From a virus, in the IMG/VR virus record IMGVR_UViG_3300020119_000032, positions 1-48,040 of that record: a stretch of 48,040 bases of DNA. The stretch is one strand, 5' to 3'. Below, in pieces: positions 21,237-30,254 of this stretch. Positions within the stretch are counted from its first letter, which is position 1. Each line of letters starts with the position of its first letter. Position numbers and translations under genes: made by a program. The notes under the pieces are model-generated. The model was not told where the DNA came from and did not search any database. It saw only the letters and a program-made list of their open reading frames with translations.

Positions 21237-21728
21237 ATGAAAACCTCCAATAACGCAAAATGCGCACAGTGCTCAGCAGAGTTTTACAGGATTAAATCAC
21301 GACTATCTAAATCAGCCCTTCAGTTTTGTAATGTATCATGCAAAGCCGAATGGCAAAAAACCGGACTGAAAGGTGAGTCCAACCCCTGCTATAGATACGG
21401 GAGACACATAGACAAGCGCACTGGATACGCCTACGTCGGCAAGCCTGCCAAGCTGGAACACCGCGTGATAATGGAGGCTCACCTTGGTAGAAAACTGCTA
21501 CGTTCTGAACACGTACATCATATCAACGGCATAAAAGGAGACAACAGAATCGAAAATCTCCAATTAATGCCTGCTTCCGATCATATTACTATGCATTCAA
21601 CAAAAGATACATGGAGCAAACACGGCCACTCGGAATGCATCGTATGTGGCACATCTTCTATTCGCCATAAATCTAAAGGTCGCTGTGCCAAATGTTACGA
21701 ATCTCAGCGTCCTTCAAGGAATAGATAG
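21237..21728 (+). CDS. Free-standing HNH homing endonuclease
   Basis: A 163-residue HNH nuclease. [15 protein letters not shown] and [19 protein letters not shown] contain the HNH core (H-H, N, later His). An N-terminal zinc knuckle (CAQC, then FCNVSC) and a C-terminal four-Cys ribbon (CIVC, CAKC) probably add DNA binding. It is the only rightward gene inside the leftward virion block, sitting between the tailspike-like and 21741-22055 genes, so it is most likely a mobile intruder. GGAGGG lies upstream. Confidence 0.9.
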   Translation: MKTSNNAKCAQCSAEFYRIKSRLSKSALQFCNVSCKAEWQKTGLKGESNPCYRYGRHIDKRTGYAYVGKPAKLEHRVIMEAHLGRKLLRSEHVHHINGIKGDNRIENLQLMPASDHITMHSTKDTWSKHGHSECIVCGTSSIRHKSKGRCAKCYESQRPSRNR

Positions 21729-21740
21729 CGTTGCCATAGG

Positions 21741-22055
21741 TTAAGAAGCCTCTAACGGACGAACACAAGGAGCCGAGATAATCCCATCGTTCAAGGTAGT
21801 CACCACGTCAAGCTGCCCGAACGCCTGAGTCACCTGGAGCTTCGTAAGATTAGCAACTCCCTCGCTTGTCCGGTTCTCAGTGACTATATCGGTATTGCCA
21901 GCCAGATTGTACTGACTGCCGCTTGCGTCGATCTGCTGCTGATACTTGATTTTCATGGCCGACACTTCCGCTTTAAGCGCACGGGCGCGTTCGCATAACG
22001 GGCGTATCTGCTCACGAACAAACCTCACGGTCTCCAAATCAGTTATGTCAGGCAC
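21741..22055 (-). CDS. Virion-region protein, unknown function
   Basis: A 104-residue protein starting with GTG behind AGGAGA. An N-terminal helical half (VREQIRPLCERARALKAEVS) precedes a strand-rich half. It could be a small tail or trimerisation protein. The HNH gene abuts its 3' end. Confidence 0.68.
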   Translation of the reverse strand: MPDITDLETVRFVREQIRPLCERARALKAEVSAMKIKYQQQIDASGSQYNLAGNTDIVTENRTSEGVANLTKLQVTQAFGQLDVVTTLNDGIISAPCVRPLEAS

Positions 22056-22068
22056 TAGAATCTCCTTT

Positions 22069-22485
22069 TTACTTCATTCTGATAATCGGCCCTGTCGCTG
22101 GTACTTCCTTCGTCGCGCTGTCCTGAATGCTCTTGTCTTGTCCAATGGCCGCGCCAATGGTGTACGTCTTGTTCGGGTACTGCGTGATGTCCACTCGGGC
22201 AAACCCTACACCTACATCGTCGCCATTCTCGGTAGAGCTATCGTACGAGCGGCCTTCAATCAGAACGACGCACTTGATACCTGCCGAGTGGTTGTTGTCA
22301 TCGAACCATGAATACTTTATGCTCTTAGCATCGCCAACTACGAATACGGGCTGGTCTATCTTGACCTGCCAGTTACCGAGTTCTTTGCCTTGAGCTACAC
22401 CGTACACGTAGTACAGGTCGGTGAGGTTCAGCTTCCCGTACGTGTCTACCTGAAGCGTTTTAATCGGGGGTGGTTGTGCTGCCAT
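22069..22485 (-). CDS. Virion-region protein, unknown function
   Basis: A 138-residue beta-rich protein (TLQVDTYGKLNLTDLYYVYG, VVLIEGRSYDSSTENGDDVG). The pattern suits a compact beta domain, perhaps a head or tail decoration. It lies directly downstream of the lysin gene, with AAAGGAAAA as ribosome site. Confidence 0.7.
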   Translation of the reverse strand: MAAQPPPIKTLQVDTYGKLNLTDLYYVYGVAQGKELGNWQVKIDQPVFVVGDAKSIKYSWFDDNNHSAGIKCVVLIEGRSYDSSTENGDDVGVGFARVDITQYPNKTYTIGAAIGQDKSIQDSATKEVPATGPIIRMK

Positions 22486-22496
22486 TGGTTTTTCCT

Positions 22497-22952
22497 TTAC
22501 GCGGTTGCCGGAACTTCAAAGCAGTCCGTGCACGACTTGAGTGCTAATGAATCCCAGGGCCTGCTGTCTACCCCTACGCCTCCATGAGATTCGAGTGTCA
22601 TTCCTTGATGGACGAGCCACACGTGACCGATCTTCCTGTTTGGCGTAACACGAAGAAACGCGATGAACAGGCGGTTCGGATCGTCTTTCGCATACAAGAC
22701 ATCGCTGTATTTGTCCAGCTTATGCAGGCTATTCTCAGCCCACGCCAGTTGAACCTGTGATCCGTCCGGCAATACCAACTGTCCGCCGGTCGCCTTCGCA
22801 AGCGCGTAGCGGGTCCACCCGGAGCAGTCGATACCGGTGATGTCGTGGCTGTCCATACTGAGCGAAGACGCCTTCGCGCCGTAAACATACTTAACGCGCT
22901 TCTTCATATGCTCATATAGCTCTAGAAGAGCCTCTAAACTTACCGGCGTCAA
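22497..22952 (-). CDS. NlpC/P60 peptidase, probable endolysin
   Basis: A 151-residue Cys peptidase that cleaves peptide bonds in peptidoglycan stems. The catalytic Cys is in TGIDCSGWTRYALAK (Cys43), His110 lies in KIGHVWLVHQG, and His123 (ESHGGVG) fits the third catalytic position. There is no signal peptide or cell-wall-binding domain, so it would need a holin. The two upstream membrane proteins (23140-23481, 23478-23819) are candidates. A virion-associated lysin is the alternative. It overlaps the previous gene by four bases. Confidence 0.86.
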   Translation of the reverse strand: MTPVSLEALLELYEHMKKRVKYVYGAKASSLSMDSHDITGIDCSGWTRYALAKATGGQLVLPDGSQVQLAWAENSLHKLDKYSDVLYAKDDPNRLFIAFLRVTPNRKIGHVWLVHQGMTLESHGGVGVDSRPWDSLALKSCTDCFEVPATA

Positions 22953-23140
22953 TGTGTTCGCTCCAGAACAAGCCCAACAATCTTGACCTTCTTGTTGCCC
23001 TTGAGCCGAATGAACCCTACGTCAAGACCTGGGTCGATATCCACGTCGCAGGTATCGCCAACCGCAGTCGCTTCAATCTTTGCGTCTGCAATAGCGATGT
23101 CCGTTACAAGATGCAATGCGGTCCCAATAATGTCTGCCAT
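22949..23140 (-). CDS. Small beta-strand protein in the lysis region
   Basis: A 63-residue protein with alternating strands and acidic loops (VGDTCDVDIDPGLDVGFIRL, KKVKIVGLVLER). It sits between the lysin and the two membrane proteins, coupled to both by overlaps. Function unknown. Confidence 0.65.
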   Translation of the reverse strand: MADIIGTALHLVTDIAIADAKIEATAVGDTCDVDIDPGLDVGFIRLKGNKKVKIVGLVLERTH

Positions 23141-23481
23141 TAGTTTTTCCCTTTCGATTTGAGTATCTCGATATCCTCATGGTCCTTTTCGATCTTCTCT
23201 TGCAACCTCTGGATATCCGTACGCAGGTTAATTCTGTCCTTTGTGCTATCCTGGTCGAATATCTCTCCGGCAATAGCTCGGTCCTTCAGAGCCTGATAGT
23301 CCTTCGCTGATGGAGCTATCTGCGCGAAGTCGTGTTCAAGCAAAGCCAGCCGAACATTTACGGTATACCATGCCGTAGACAGTGCGACAGTTATGGATAT
23401 GATGGCTCCTCCAACAAGCCAGATAGCCTGCATAAGAGTGAACGCTTGATTGTATCGGTTCGGCTGAACAGTATCGGTCAT
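23140..23481 (-). CDS. Single-pass membrane protein with coiled coil (lysis candidate)
   Basis: A 113-residue protein with one transmembrane helix near residues 14-40 (IWLVGGAIISITVALSTAWY) and a long charged coiled coil behind it. This topology fits an inner-membrane spanin or an unusual holin. It lies upstream of the lysin in the same transcript. Which lysis role applies cannot be decided from sequence. Confidence 0.72.
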   Translation of the reverse strand: MTDTVQPNRYNQAFTLMQAIWLVGGAIISITVALSTAWYTVNVRLALLEHDFAQIAPSAKDYQALKDRAIAGEIFDQDSTKDRINLRTDIQRLQEKIEKDHEDIEILKSKGKN

Positions 23482-23819
23482 TGCCGCCTCTGCTGGCTGT
23501 CAAAGTAACTGTCGATGCGCTTAACCGCTGCCCTCATCTCCGCGTTGGCAACGGCCTCGCGCAAGTCCTTCTGATACATTGCATCCCACTTCCGAGCCTC
23601 GGTTTCCATGAACGCTTCAAGCCTCGCATCCTGAACAAGCTGATGCTCTTTCATAAGGCGAATGCTTTCCGTGTTGTCCCGGATAGCATCGCGGTTCGGA
23701 ACAATGGCAAGCATGATAAACCCGATTAGCTGAAGAAGTCCAAGAATGGACGCAACGCTATATATCTCCTTACGGGGCGGCGATACTTCCGCATGATTTT
23801 TAATCTCGCGTGCTGTCAT
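23478..23819 (-). CDS. Second single-pass membrane protein with coiled coil
   Basis: A 113-residue protein with a membrane helix (SVASILGLLQLIGFIMLAIV) near residues 20-40 and a long helical, charged C-terminal domain. The ATG at 23819 is chosen because GGAG lies eight bases upstream; a TTG at 23843 would add eight residues. It overlaps the next membrane gene as ATGA. The two share topology and length, suggesting a working pair or an old duplication. Confidence 0.72.
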   Translation of the reverse strand: MTAREIKNHAEVSPPRKEIYSVASILGLLQLIGFIMLAIVPNRDAIRDNTESIRLMKEHQLVQDARLEAFMETEARKWDAMYQKDLREAVANAEMRAAVKRIDSYFDSQQRRQ

Positions 23820-23847
23820 TTTGAAGGCTCCGACGTTTAACAAAGGG

Positions 23848-24033
23848 TTACGGCCTCGGACATTCGGGCTGGTCTACTGGTGGGAAAGGTATCTGGAAAG
23901 GCGGCGGGAACGGAGGTACGCCAATACCACCACCCGCAATCCATGCGGCTAACTGCTGGTTGTACGTATCCCAGGCGTGCATCTGCTCAACGTACGTATC
24001 GTAAGCCGCCCACTCTGAAGCGCAATCGTCCAC
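23848..24033 (-). CDS. Pro-rich small protein
   Basis: A 61-residue protein: a Trp/Tyr-rich helix (YDTYVEQMHAWDTYNQQLAAW) followed by a Gly/Pro tail (PPFPPPFQIPFPPVDQP). The GTG at 24033 has AAGGAGG six bases upstream and overlapping the previous stop; an ATG at 24099 would run into the previous gene. Pro-rich tails occur in tail-attachment and virion linker proteins. Function unknown. Confidence 0.66.
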   Translation of the reverse strand: MDDCASEWAAYDTYVEQMHAWDTYNQQLAAWIAGGGIGVPPFPPPFQIPFPPVDQPECPRP

Positions 24034-24044
24034 TCTTGGCCTCC

Positions 24045-24437
24045 TTAGAACATCCCTAGAATAATGATAACATCCGTGCCAACTGTCTTTCGCAGCCACA
24101 ACTGCCGAACACTCGCGTGTTCATACCCGAACTGCTGATCTGTTCCACCAACCTGAACCTCGGCCTGCGTATCGGACGTTGGCGTATTGATGGTGTTCGT
24201 CTTCGTCAGGAACGTACTGCCCGCCGCGTTCGATGCAGACGAGCGCACAAGGGTATTGGGTATCCCGCGGGGAAAGTCGTTGTTATCACCCGGATACGGC
24301 TTCTTGCCCGCGTCCAGGAGAGCCTGATAGGTTGCATAACCTACTCCATCGGTGGCGATGATGTTCCACGCGGTTGAGTTCGCGCTGAACTCGCAAGTCA
24401 CTCTATTTGGATAGAACGGTGAATTTCCGTTAGCCAT
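24045..24437 (-). CDS. Virion-region beta protein
   Basis: A 130-residue Asn/Thr/Ser-rich protein without charged helices, typical of small virion proteins. One-base overlap with the giant protein's stop. A tail or internal virion role is inferred from position. Confidence 0.7.
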   Translation of the reverse strand: MANGNSPFYPNRVTCEFSANSTAWNIIATDGVGYATYQALLDAGKKPYPGDNNDFPRGIPNTLVRSSASNAAGSTFLTKTNTINTPTSDTQAEVQVGGTDQQFGYEHASVRQLWLRKTVGTDVIIILGMF

Positions 24438-27400
24438 TACAGTTTTAACCTCACTTTTCGAGACAATGAACGACTAGGACTCCCGGAACCTTTGTAACCT
24501 TTCAAGAGGCTCTTACCCTTGGGTGCCGGTTCTGCTTTAGGCTTCGGCGAATGCCCAACCCTCACACCAGTCGCTTCGATAGGAAACGCCGTCAAGAACG
24601 CTATAAACGCTTTCGCGGTCTTGTCATCCGTTCCCTTTTCCCTTAACGTATCATACACTTCTCGCATCGCGCCTGCAAGTGGGATAGGGCCGTGACTGAC
24701 TGCATATTCGCCCCATGAGTAAGGCTCTCTGCCACTATCTACGGCCTTCCGCTTCATCTCCGCACTTGCGTTCGGGGTGGGCCTTCCAATCGCATCTTTA
24801 CGCAAGGCAAGGTCTATGGCTATCCCGTACTGAGGAGCCAGCTTACCTCTTGCGTATTCGGCTGCGGCACCACCAATCTCCCGCATATCAGACTTGGCCG
24901 CACCCTGCACCACACGAGCAAGAAACCTCACCGGAGCAAGCGCATTGCCTGTGAAGTCCAACGTCCTGCCGTTCCACTTGAACTTCATAAAGTCGGTCTT
25001 CGTAGGATCAGTAAAGTTTACCTTGTCTTTCTGTCCTGTGGCCTGCTGAAGCCCCGCATTTGCTCCCAATGCGCCCAAATAGACCGCTACAATCTCCGCC
25101 GCCGTCTTCACCCTGTGTACCGCGATAGCCTGTTCAGCAGGCGTAGCGTTCTTCCAGTTGGCAAACGTCTTCGCCGTCTTTACCGGGTCGCCAATCAGGG
25201 CCTTCCACCGAGACGCTTCTAGCGAAGAAGCAAACATTCCTTCATGCACCACATCCGCGATAGGCCCGTGTCCTATACTGCCGGACCCACTTGCCCCGTT
25301 TACCCAATCCGCGACGGCCTTCTGCATGTCGGGGTCTTTTTGAAGCTCTTCTGGGAGCTTACTCATCACATGATCATAGTACTCACTGCGAAACACTTTG
25401 AGCGCATCCATACCTCTGTTACCGGCTCGCCCAACGTTGCCGATGAACTTCCCGTACAACTGGTAATCGTCATAGATGCGGTTCGGGTCCACCTTCAAGC
25501 CCGCCCTCATCTTCTCGATAAAGTTAGGGCTGCGCTCCAATGTCTGCATCGCCGCTTCGTGAATTTCGGGCCGAGCAACGAACTTGAACTGATTGATGAA
25601 GTTAGGCCAGTACGCGGACCATGAAGAAGGACGAGCGATGTTCTTGCCAGCATGAGTAATCATGCCTACCGCGCCATGCCCGAATACTGCTAACCCTCGC
25701 GGGAAGTTAGTGACCGCGCGAAACACCTTCACATACCCAGGCTTGCCCGCAGACTCAACAAACGCCTTCGCATTAGCCACCGCGTTCCTGCGATAGCTTT
25801 GCACCCGGTACATGTCGTTCGTCAGTGTGCGGATGGACTTATTCTGCGTGAACGCATGATTGACCCACTCTGATTTCAAGCCAAGGTCACGAGCCACGCC
25901 TGAAACGGTGTCATGGTAATCCGTGCCCTTGTCGATGTAGTTCTTCTTGGCATGGTCCCATATAGCCCGCACCTCAGAAGTGGTGAAGTTGGGCATCGTA
26001 TCTTTTGGTATCGCGCCAGCCTCTTTGTTCTTCATTACCTTCGAGGCGAACAGGCTGTTGTCAGCGATACGCTTTGCAAAGTGTTCCCGCAGCGCGACAG
26101 GGTCGGAAGGCACTGATTTCACCCGCACGGAACGCGTGCCCGCAGGTGTGGCAGCCTTCTTCTCAGCCGTCGCCTTCAGTGCTTCGTCAATCTGCTTCTG
26201 TAGATCAGAGATGCGCGTCTCGTAGCCCTTCACGGTCTCTGCGTGCTGTGTAGCTTGCGCCTCTTCGTTGGCGTTCATATTTCGCTTGGCACGATTAAAA
26301 AACTCACGGTCTATACTGGTGAATGAGCCGGTGTCTAAATCAGTCTCGCCTTGCTGTGCTTTTCCTGTATTGCTCCACTCGGTTTGATATGGCTTGATAC
26401 GCTTTGCCCATGCAGTCTCTGCATCCTTCGCATCAAGATACTTCTGCTTTAGGTTGGCATCTTCAGGCTTCGCTCGACTGGCATCATACGCTCGATCAGT
26501 AACTTTTCCAAGCTCTTCATACCTAGCTCTGATAATTGCCATGTCTTCGGCAGATACTGCTTTGCCGCGTTCTTCCATACTGGCCAAATGTTCTTCAGGG
26601 TTAACACCTTGCTTTATAAGCTCTCGCCCACGCAGCACGCTATCCTCGGGGCTTATGCCTTCACCCGGTTTAATCTCGCCTATCTTGCCAGCCTCAGCCC
26701 GTACATCGTGAACGCGTTGGGCTATGCCGGTGGTCTTAGGCTCGACAGGTTCCGCAGGTACGCTCTCAGAGGCCCGTGGTTCCGCCTTAACCCCCGTTAC
26801 AGCGGGAGCCTCTGGAGCGACCGCAGCCGGGGTGGTGGGGGCTGCATCTTTAGCAGGCATCTCGATACCGTAGACTGGCTTGCCATTCTTCCCAATAACA
26901 GGTGCACCCGATTCATCGGTCTTGATAGTGTACGTTCGACCGCCCTGCTTAAACGAAGCCGGAGGCGCAGGTTCAGGCTGCACTGGTTTAGTATTCTGTG
27001 GTTGTTCCGGGACCGCAGGACCTGTAGCCTCCGACACTTGCGGCGTGGTGACTTTCGTGCCCTTAGTCTTCCCATGCTCTACAGTCTTCACGCGATTACT
27101 TACAGGAGCTGTCTCAGCAGGTATCTGTCCCTGCTTCGCCGCCTCTCTCATTCCGTGCACGCCAAGCCCCAACATGGCGAGGTCCATGATAGCGCGTACG
27201 GGGTCCTTCTGTAACATGCCAATAGGATCTTCAAGCAGCGGGGCAGCCTGAGTAGCCACCATCGCACCGCCCATGCCAAGTTGCGCGGCCTTACCGAGCC
27301 CGCCAGTTGCATAGGTTAGGGGGTTAGTTACAAGGTCGCCGAGTATAGCCCCTGCATTATCCATTACCTTGCCAACGAGAGGCTCGTTCTGATAACGCTT

Positions 27401-28006
27401 CTGGTTATACATCTCAGTTTCAGGTCTGCCGAGGTTGCGCAGTGGCTGGTCCTTTAGCTCCGCCATCTTCTGAAGGAAGTTCATAGCAGCGAGCTTCTTC
27501 TGCTCCTCCACGTCACCGGGAAGTGTTGCAGGGTTACCGACCATCTCACCAAGATTGTAGAGCGCAGCCTTTACCGGGGCAGCGGGGTAGGAGAGAGCCT
27601 TGCCAGTACCCGCAATTATCTTCTGAACTATGTTGCGATCTGCTTCAGGTGGTGCGGCCCGCATGGTAGGGGTGTTACGCCGGTCCTGACGAGTAGCCCG
27701 TGCCAAGTCGCTGACCTGCGTCTCCGTCAGGTTAGGGTTCTGCCTGCGAATGAGTTCTCGCTCATAGTTCAGCGGGGAGAGAGGACCGATGGGTTTCGCG
27801 GCTTGATCGGCTTTGTAGGTGTCCGAGACTACCCTCGCATTGCCACCCACGAAGTCACCGATAGCACCGCCAATCTGTGCGCTATCTGGTACATCCTCGT
27901 ACCCGTCAGGAGGTGGAGGCATCGCCGCGCTTGCCTTTGTCTTAGCAGCAGGCGGCGCGGCGTCCTCGTATCCCGCAGGAGGTGGTGGTAGGGTGTCAAC
28001 AGGCAT
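24437..28006 (-). CDS. Very large internal virion / DNA-ejection-type protein
   Basis: An 1189-residue protein. The N-terminus has two copies of 'PPPPxGYEDxx' (residues 6-15 and 30-40), then a helical region, a long low-complexity Ala/Pro/Glu stretch (about 290-430), a Lys-rich helical part, and a C-terminal region containing WGEYAVSHGPIPLAGAMREV. The last 40 residues are very basic. The size, position next to Gln-rich proteins and lack of a tape-measure gene suggest the largest ejection protein, as T7 gp16 or P22 gp16 are. No transglycosylase motif is seen. Confidence 0.7.
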   Translation of the reverse strand: MPVDTLPPPPAGYEDAAPPAAKTKASAAMPPPPDGYEDVPDSAQIGGAIGDFVGGNARVVSDTYKADQAAKPIGPLSPLNYERELIRRQNPNLTETQVSDLARATRQDRRNTPTMRAAPPEADRNIVQKIIAGTGKALSYPAAPVKAALYNLGEMVGNPATLPGDVEEQKKLAAMNFLQKMAELKDQPLRNLGRPETEMYNQKRYQNEPLVGKVMDNAGAILGDLVTNPLTYATGGLGKAAQLGMGGAMVATQAAPLLEDPIGMLQKDPVRAIMDLAMLGLGVHGMREAAKQGQIPAETAPVSNRVKTVEHGKTKGTKVTTPQVSEATGPAVPEQPQNTKPVQPEPAPPASFKQGGRTYTIKTDESGAPVIGKNGKPVYGIEMPAKDAAPTTPAAVAPEAPAVTGVKAEPRASESVPAEPVEPKTTGIAQRVHDVRAEAGKIGEIKPGEGISPEDSVLRGRELIKQGVNPEEHLASMEERGKAVSAEDMAIIRARYEELGKVTDRAYDASRAKPEDANLKQKYLDAKDAETAWAKRIKPYQTEWSNTGKAQQGETDLDTGSFTSIDREFFNRAKRNMNANEEAQATQHAETVKGYETRISDLQKQIDEALKATAEKKAATPAGTRSVRVKSVPSDPVALREHFAKRIADNSLFASKVMKNKEAGAIPKDTMPNFTTSEVRAIWDHAKKNYIDKGTDYHDTVSGVARDLGLKSEWVNHAFTQNKSIRTLTNDMYRVQSYRRNAVANAKAFVESAGKPGYVKVFRAVTNFPRGLAVFGHGAVGMITHAGKNIARPSSWSAYWPNFINQFKFVARPEIHEAAMQTLERSPNFIEKMRAGLKVDPNRIYDDYQLYGKFIGNVGRAGNRGMDALKVFRSEYYDHVMSKLPEELQKDPDMQKAVADWVNGASGSGSIGHGPIADVVHEGMFASSLEASRWKALIGDPVKTAKTFANWKNATPAEQAIAVHRVKTAAEIVAVYLGALGANAGLQQATGQKDKVNFTDPTKTDFMKFKWNGRTLDFTGNALAPVRFLARVVQGAAKSDMREIGGAAAEYARGKLAPQYGIAIDLALRKDAIGRPTPNASAEMKRKAVDSGREPYSWGEYAVSHGPIPLAGAMREVYDTLREKGTDDKTAKAFIAFLTAFPIEATGVRVGHSPKPKAEPAPKGKSLLKGYKGSGSPSRSLSRKVRLKL

Positions 28007-29478
28007 TACTTAATCCACTGCCCATTCTTTAAAGTGAACGTTTCCATAACTCCGGTCTTCTTGTTCTTGAACTGTCGTGTCACAGGCGTCGGTGGTCCGT
28101 ACCGTCCAACGGGTGCGCCTGTTGCAGCAGGACGAAGTGTCGCGCCTGCGGACGGGTCGATAGGCATAGGTCCTAACCCACCAAGAGGAGGGAGTGAGTT
28201 TCCGCCGTTGAACTTCGGGAGTTTCGCAGGCTGGCCTGAACTAGTCAAAGGAATCTGGTCTATCCCTAGAAGCATCTGAAGCTGGTTGTTGATAGTCTTT
28301 TGTTCGTTCTGTATCCTCTGAACTTCAGCAGTCTTTTGAGGAAGGTTCTGCTCTCCCGTTTGCCATTGGATACGAGCAGCCTGAAGGTCTTCCAATTCCT
28401 TTGGAGTCGCCGTTCCTGCTACCTGCTTCTGGTAAAGCGTCTGGATGACATTCCCGTAGAACTTATGCTGGTCTGCCGCAGTTTGCTCGGCTGCCTTCGC
28501 ATGAAGAAGTTCCGTATCTAGCCTACCATTCTCACGGCCAAGGTATTGACGTATTGCACTGGCTTCTTGACGGGCAGCCACACTATTCGGTCCCTCTTGG
28601 CCTGTCTCTGCCTTCCAGCGTTGCGTTTGTGCGTTGAACCAATCTATGCTGAGTTTCCCGTTCTTATAAGCCTGATCATACTTTCTGGCAAGCGGCATGT
28701 CCTTGGTTCGGGCGTCATTAAGCATCTGTTGAGAATGCTTCAAAGCTTCCTCTGCTGCCTCTTTAGTCAGGTTAAGAGTAATAGCCTGCTCGTACAAATC
28801 AGTACGGGCTTTGTCCATCTGGTTTAAGACTTCACGGTGACCTATCAAAGAGTTGGCAAGGTTCTGCGTGCGCTGGAAGGCAGGCGATACCTCGTTCTGC
28901 GCATCCTGCAATGTAGGCTGTGGCTGAAACTCTACAAGATTCCCGCCCGTCTGAGTTGGTCCATACGCGCCCATATCCGCACGCTGCTGAGCTCCCGCGT
29001 TCGCCTGCGACACATGCGCGGCAAGGGCCTGTAGAGCGGAGCCAAGGATATTCTGCTGGTCCGCAGGGTCAACCCCTGCCGTGTCCATCGCTACTTGACG
29101 TGTATCGCCAGTCTTAGGATAATTAGCCCCGAACTGCTGACGGGCCTTCTGCTTCAGGTCATTCGCATTCTTCGCTTCCGTAGCAGCCTGCTTCTGGTCA
29201 GCGGTCTGCTGTCGCGCAGTCTCACGTGCTACACGGTCAGCCTCAATCTTATCGGCCCTTGCGTTATCCGCGTTCCGGTCTTCTATCTGGCTCTTCCGGT
29301 AGTCCTGAGTAGCAGCAAGGTTATCCCTACGGAACGCATCAGTCTGCTCCAGTTGATGCTGCTTGTACGCGTTCTCCACTTCCTGCTGGATAGCGTCCTG
29401 CTTCTGCTTCTCTTGCTGGTTGTGGAGCTTCATGGTATCCGTATATGCACCTAGAAACGCATCTACTAACCCAGGCAT
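28006..29478 (-). CDS. Gln-rich coiled-coil internal virion protein
   Basis: A 490-residue protein. Residues 1-120 form a long Gln/Lys/Glu coiled coil; a central helical domain and a Pro/Gly-rich end follow (PPLGGLGPMPIDPSAGATLR). Such Gln/Ala-rich helical proteins next to the portal-distal genes are usual for ejection proteins of podoviruses. The ATG at 29478 has GGGAGG seven bases upstream and shares bases with the previous stop (TGATG). Confidence 0.72.
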   Translation of the reverse strand: MPGLVDAFLGAYTDTMKLHNQQEKQKQDAIQQEVENAYKQHQLEQTDAFRRDNLAATQDYRKSQIEDRNADNARADKIEADRVARETARQQTADQKQAATEAKNANDLKQKARQQFGANYPKTGDTRQVAMDTAGVDPADQQNILGSALQALAAHVSQANAGAQQRADMGAYGPTQTGGNLVEFQPQPTLQDAQNEVSPAFQRTQNLANSLIGHREVLNQMDKARTDLYEQAITLNLTKEAAEEALKHSQQMLNDARTKDMPLARKYDQAYKNGKLSIDWFNAQTQRWKAETGQEGPNSVAARQEASAIRQYLGRENGRLDTELLHAKAAEQTAADQHKFYGNVIQTLYQKQVAGTATPKELEDLQAARIQWQTGEQNLPQKTAEVQRIQNEQKTINNQLQMLLGIDQIPLTSSGQPAKLPKFNGGNSLPPLGGLGPMPIDPSAGATLRPAATGAPVGRYGPPTPVTRQFKNKKTGVMETFTLKNGQWIK

Positions 29479-30254
29479 CAGGAACCTCCCCAATTCTGGT
29501 AGATATTGCCCCACTGTCCTGCGGGTAAATCACCGTACTCCATCTGACCGGCAGGGCCTGAGTTTCCACTCTGTACGGTAGTTCCACCAAGGTTCTGCCT
29601 GATCGGTGGCGTTCCCATTGTACGCCCACCACCAAACCCGCCACCCGTAGCAAACCCCAACAGACCGCCAAGCTGAGACATGGACTGGTTATGTTCCTGT
29701 GTAGCCTGCTGACCTAACTGCTGCTGCATGTTCACTGCGCCGGCAGTCTGTCCGTTCACCAAATTCCCAATCTGGGAAATAGCGTTCAATCTGCTGTTAT
29801 AAGCATTCTGCCCCGCCTGCTGCTGGTTAGAGCTTATCTGCCCGACCATCTTCTGCTTCAGGTACGCTTCCGCCGCCTTCATAGAGGAACTATCCCCGAG
29901 ACCGCGTGCAGCGAGGTTGGCCTTCGCCTTGGACATGATACGGTTCATCGCTTCAGAGTCGAGGCTGTTTTGCTGGTTCAATGCGCCCTGCTGTGCCGGG
30001 TTCAACGAGAACGGGTCCTGAGAACTGGCAGGGTCCGATGGATTACCGCCATTCGGATACATAGGGTTCTGCTGGGCCTGCGGGTTCTGCACGCCGGTGA
30101 GGTGCGCAAGCTGTGCGATAAGCTGGGAGATTTGCTGGCTGCCCTGCTGCTGCGCCTTCTGTGCCTGATCCCCATGCCCGGAATCAGAATAATTTCCACC
30201 CTTAAAAAGTTTTACCCCGATTGGTGAGGTCAAATTGTTGGCGAAACTTCCCAT
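29478..30254 (-). CDS. Gln/Asn-rich internal virion protein
   Basis: A 258-residue protein. The N-terminus is basic, a Gln-rich helix follows (AQKAQQQGSQQISQLIAQLA), then NRIMSKAKANLAARGLGDSS, more Gln-rich helices and a Gly-rich end. The middle 'LAARGLGDSS' segment followed by Gln-rich helices is common in podovirus internal proteins. Probably one of three ejection proteins with the two genes downstream. Confidence 0.72.
   Translation of the reverse strand: MGSFANNLTSPIGVKLFKGGNYSDSGHGDQAQKAQQQGSQQISQLIAQLAHLTGVQNPQAQQNPMYPNGGNPSDPASSQDPFSLNPAQQGALNQQNSLDSEAMNRIMSKAKANLAARGLGDSSSMKAAEAYLKQKMVGQISSNQQQAGQNAYNSRLNAISQIGNLVNGQTAGAVNMQQQLGQQATQEHNQSMSQLGGLLGFATGGGFGGGRTMGTPPIRQNLGGTTVQSGNSGPAGQMEYGDLPAGQWGNIYQNWGGS

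Noticed and set aside
26588-27214. A 208-codon plus-strand frame inside the giant leftward gene
   Set aside because: Arg/Leu/Ser-rich antisense shadow of an 1189-codon gene; no promoter or ribosome site.
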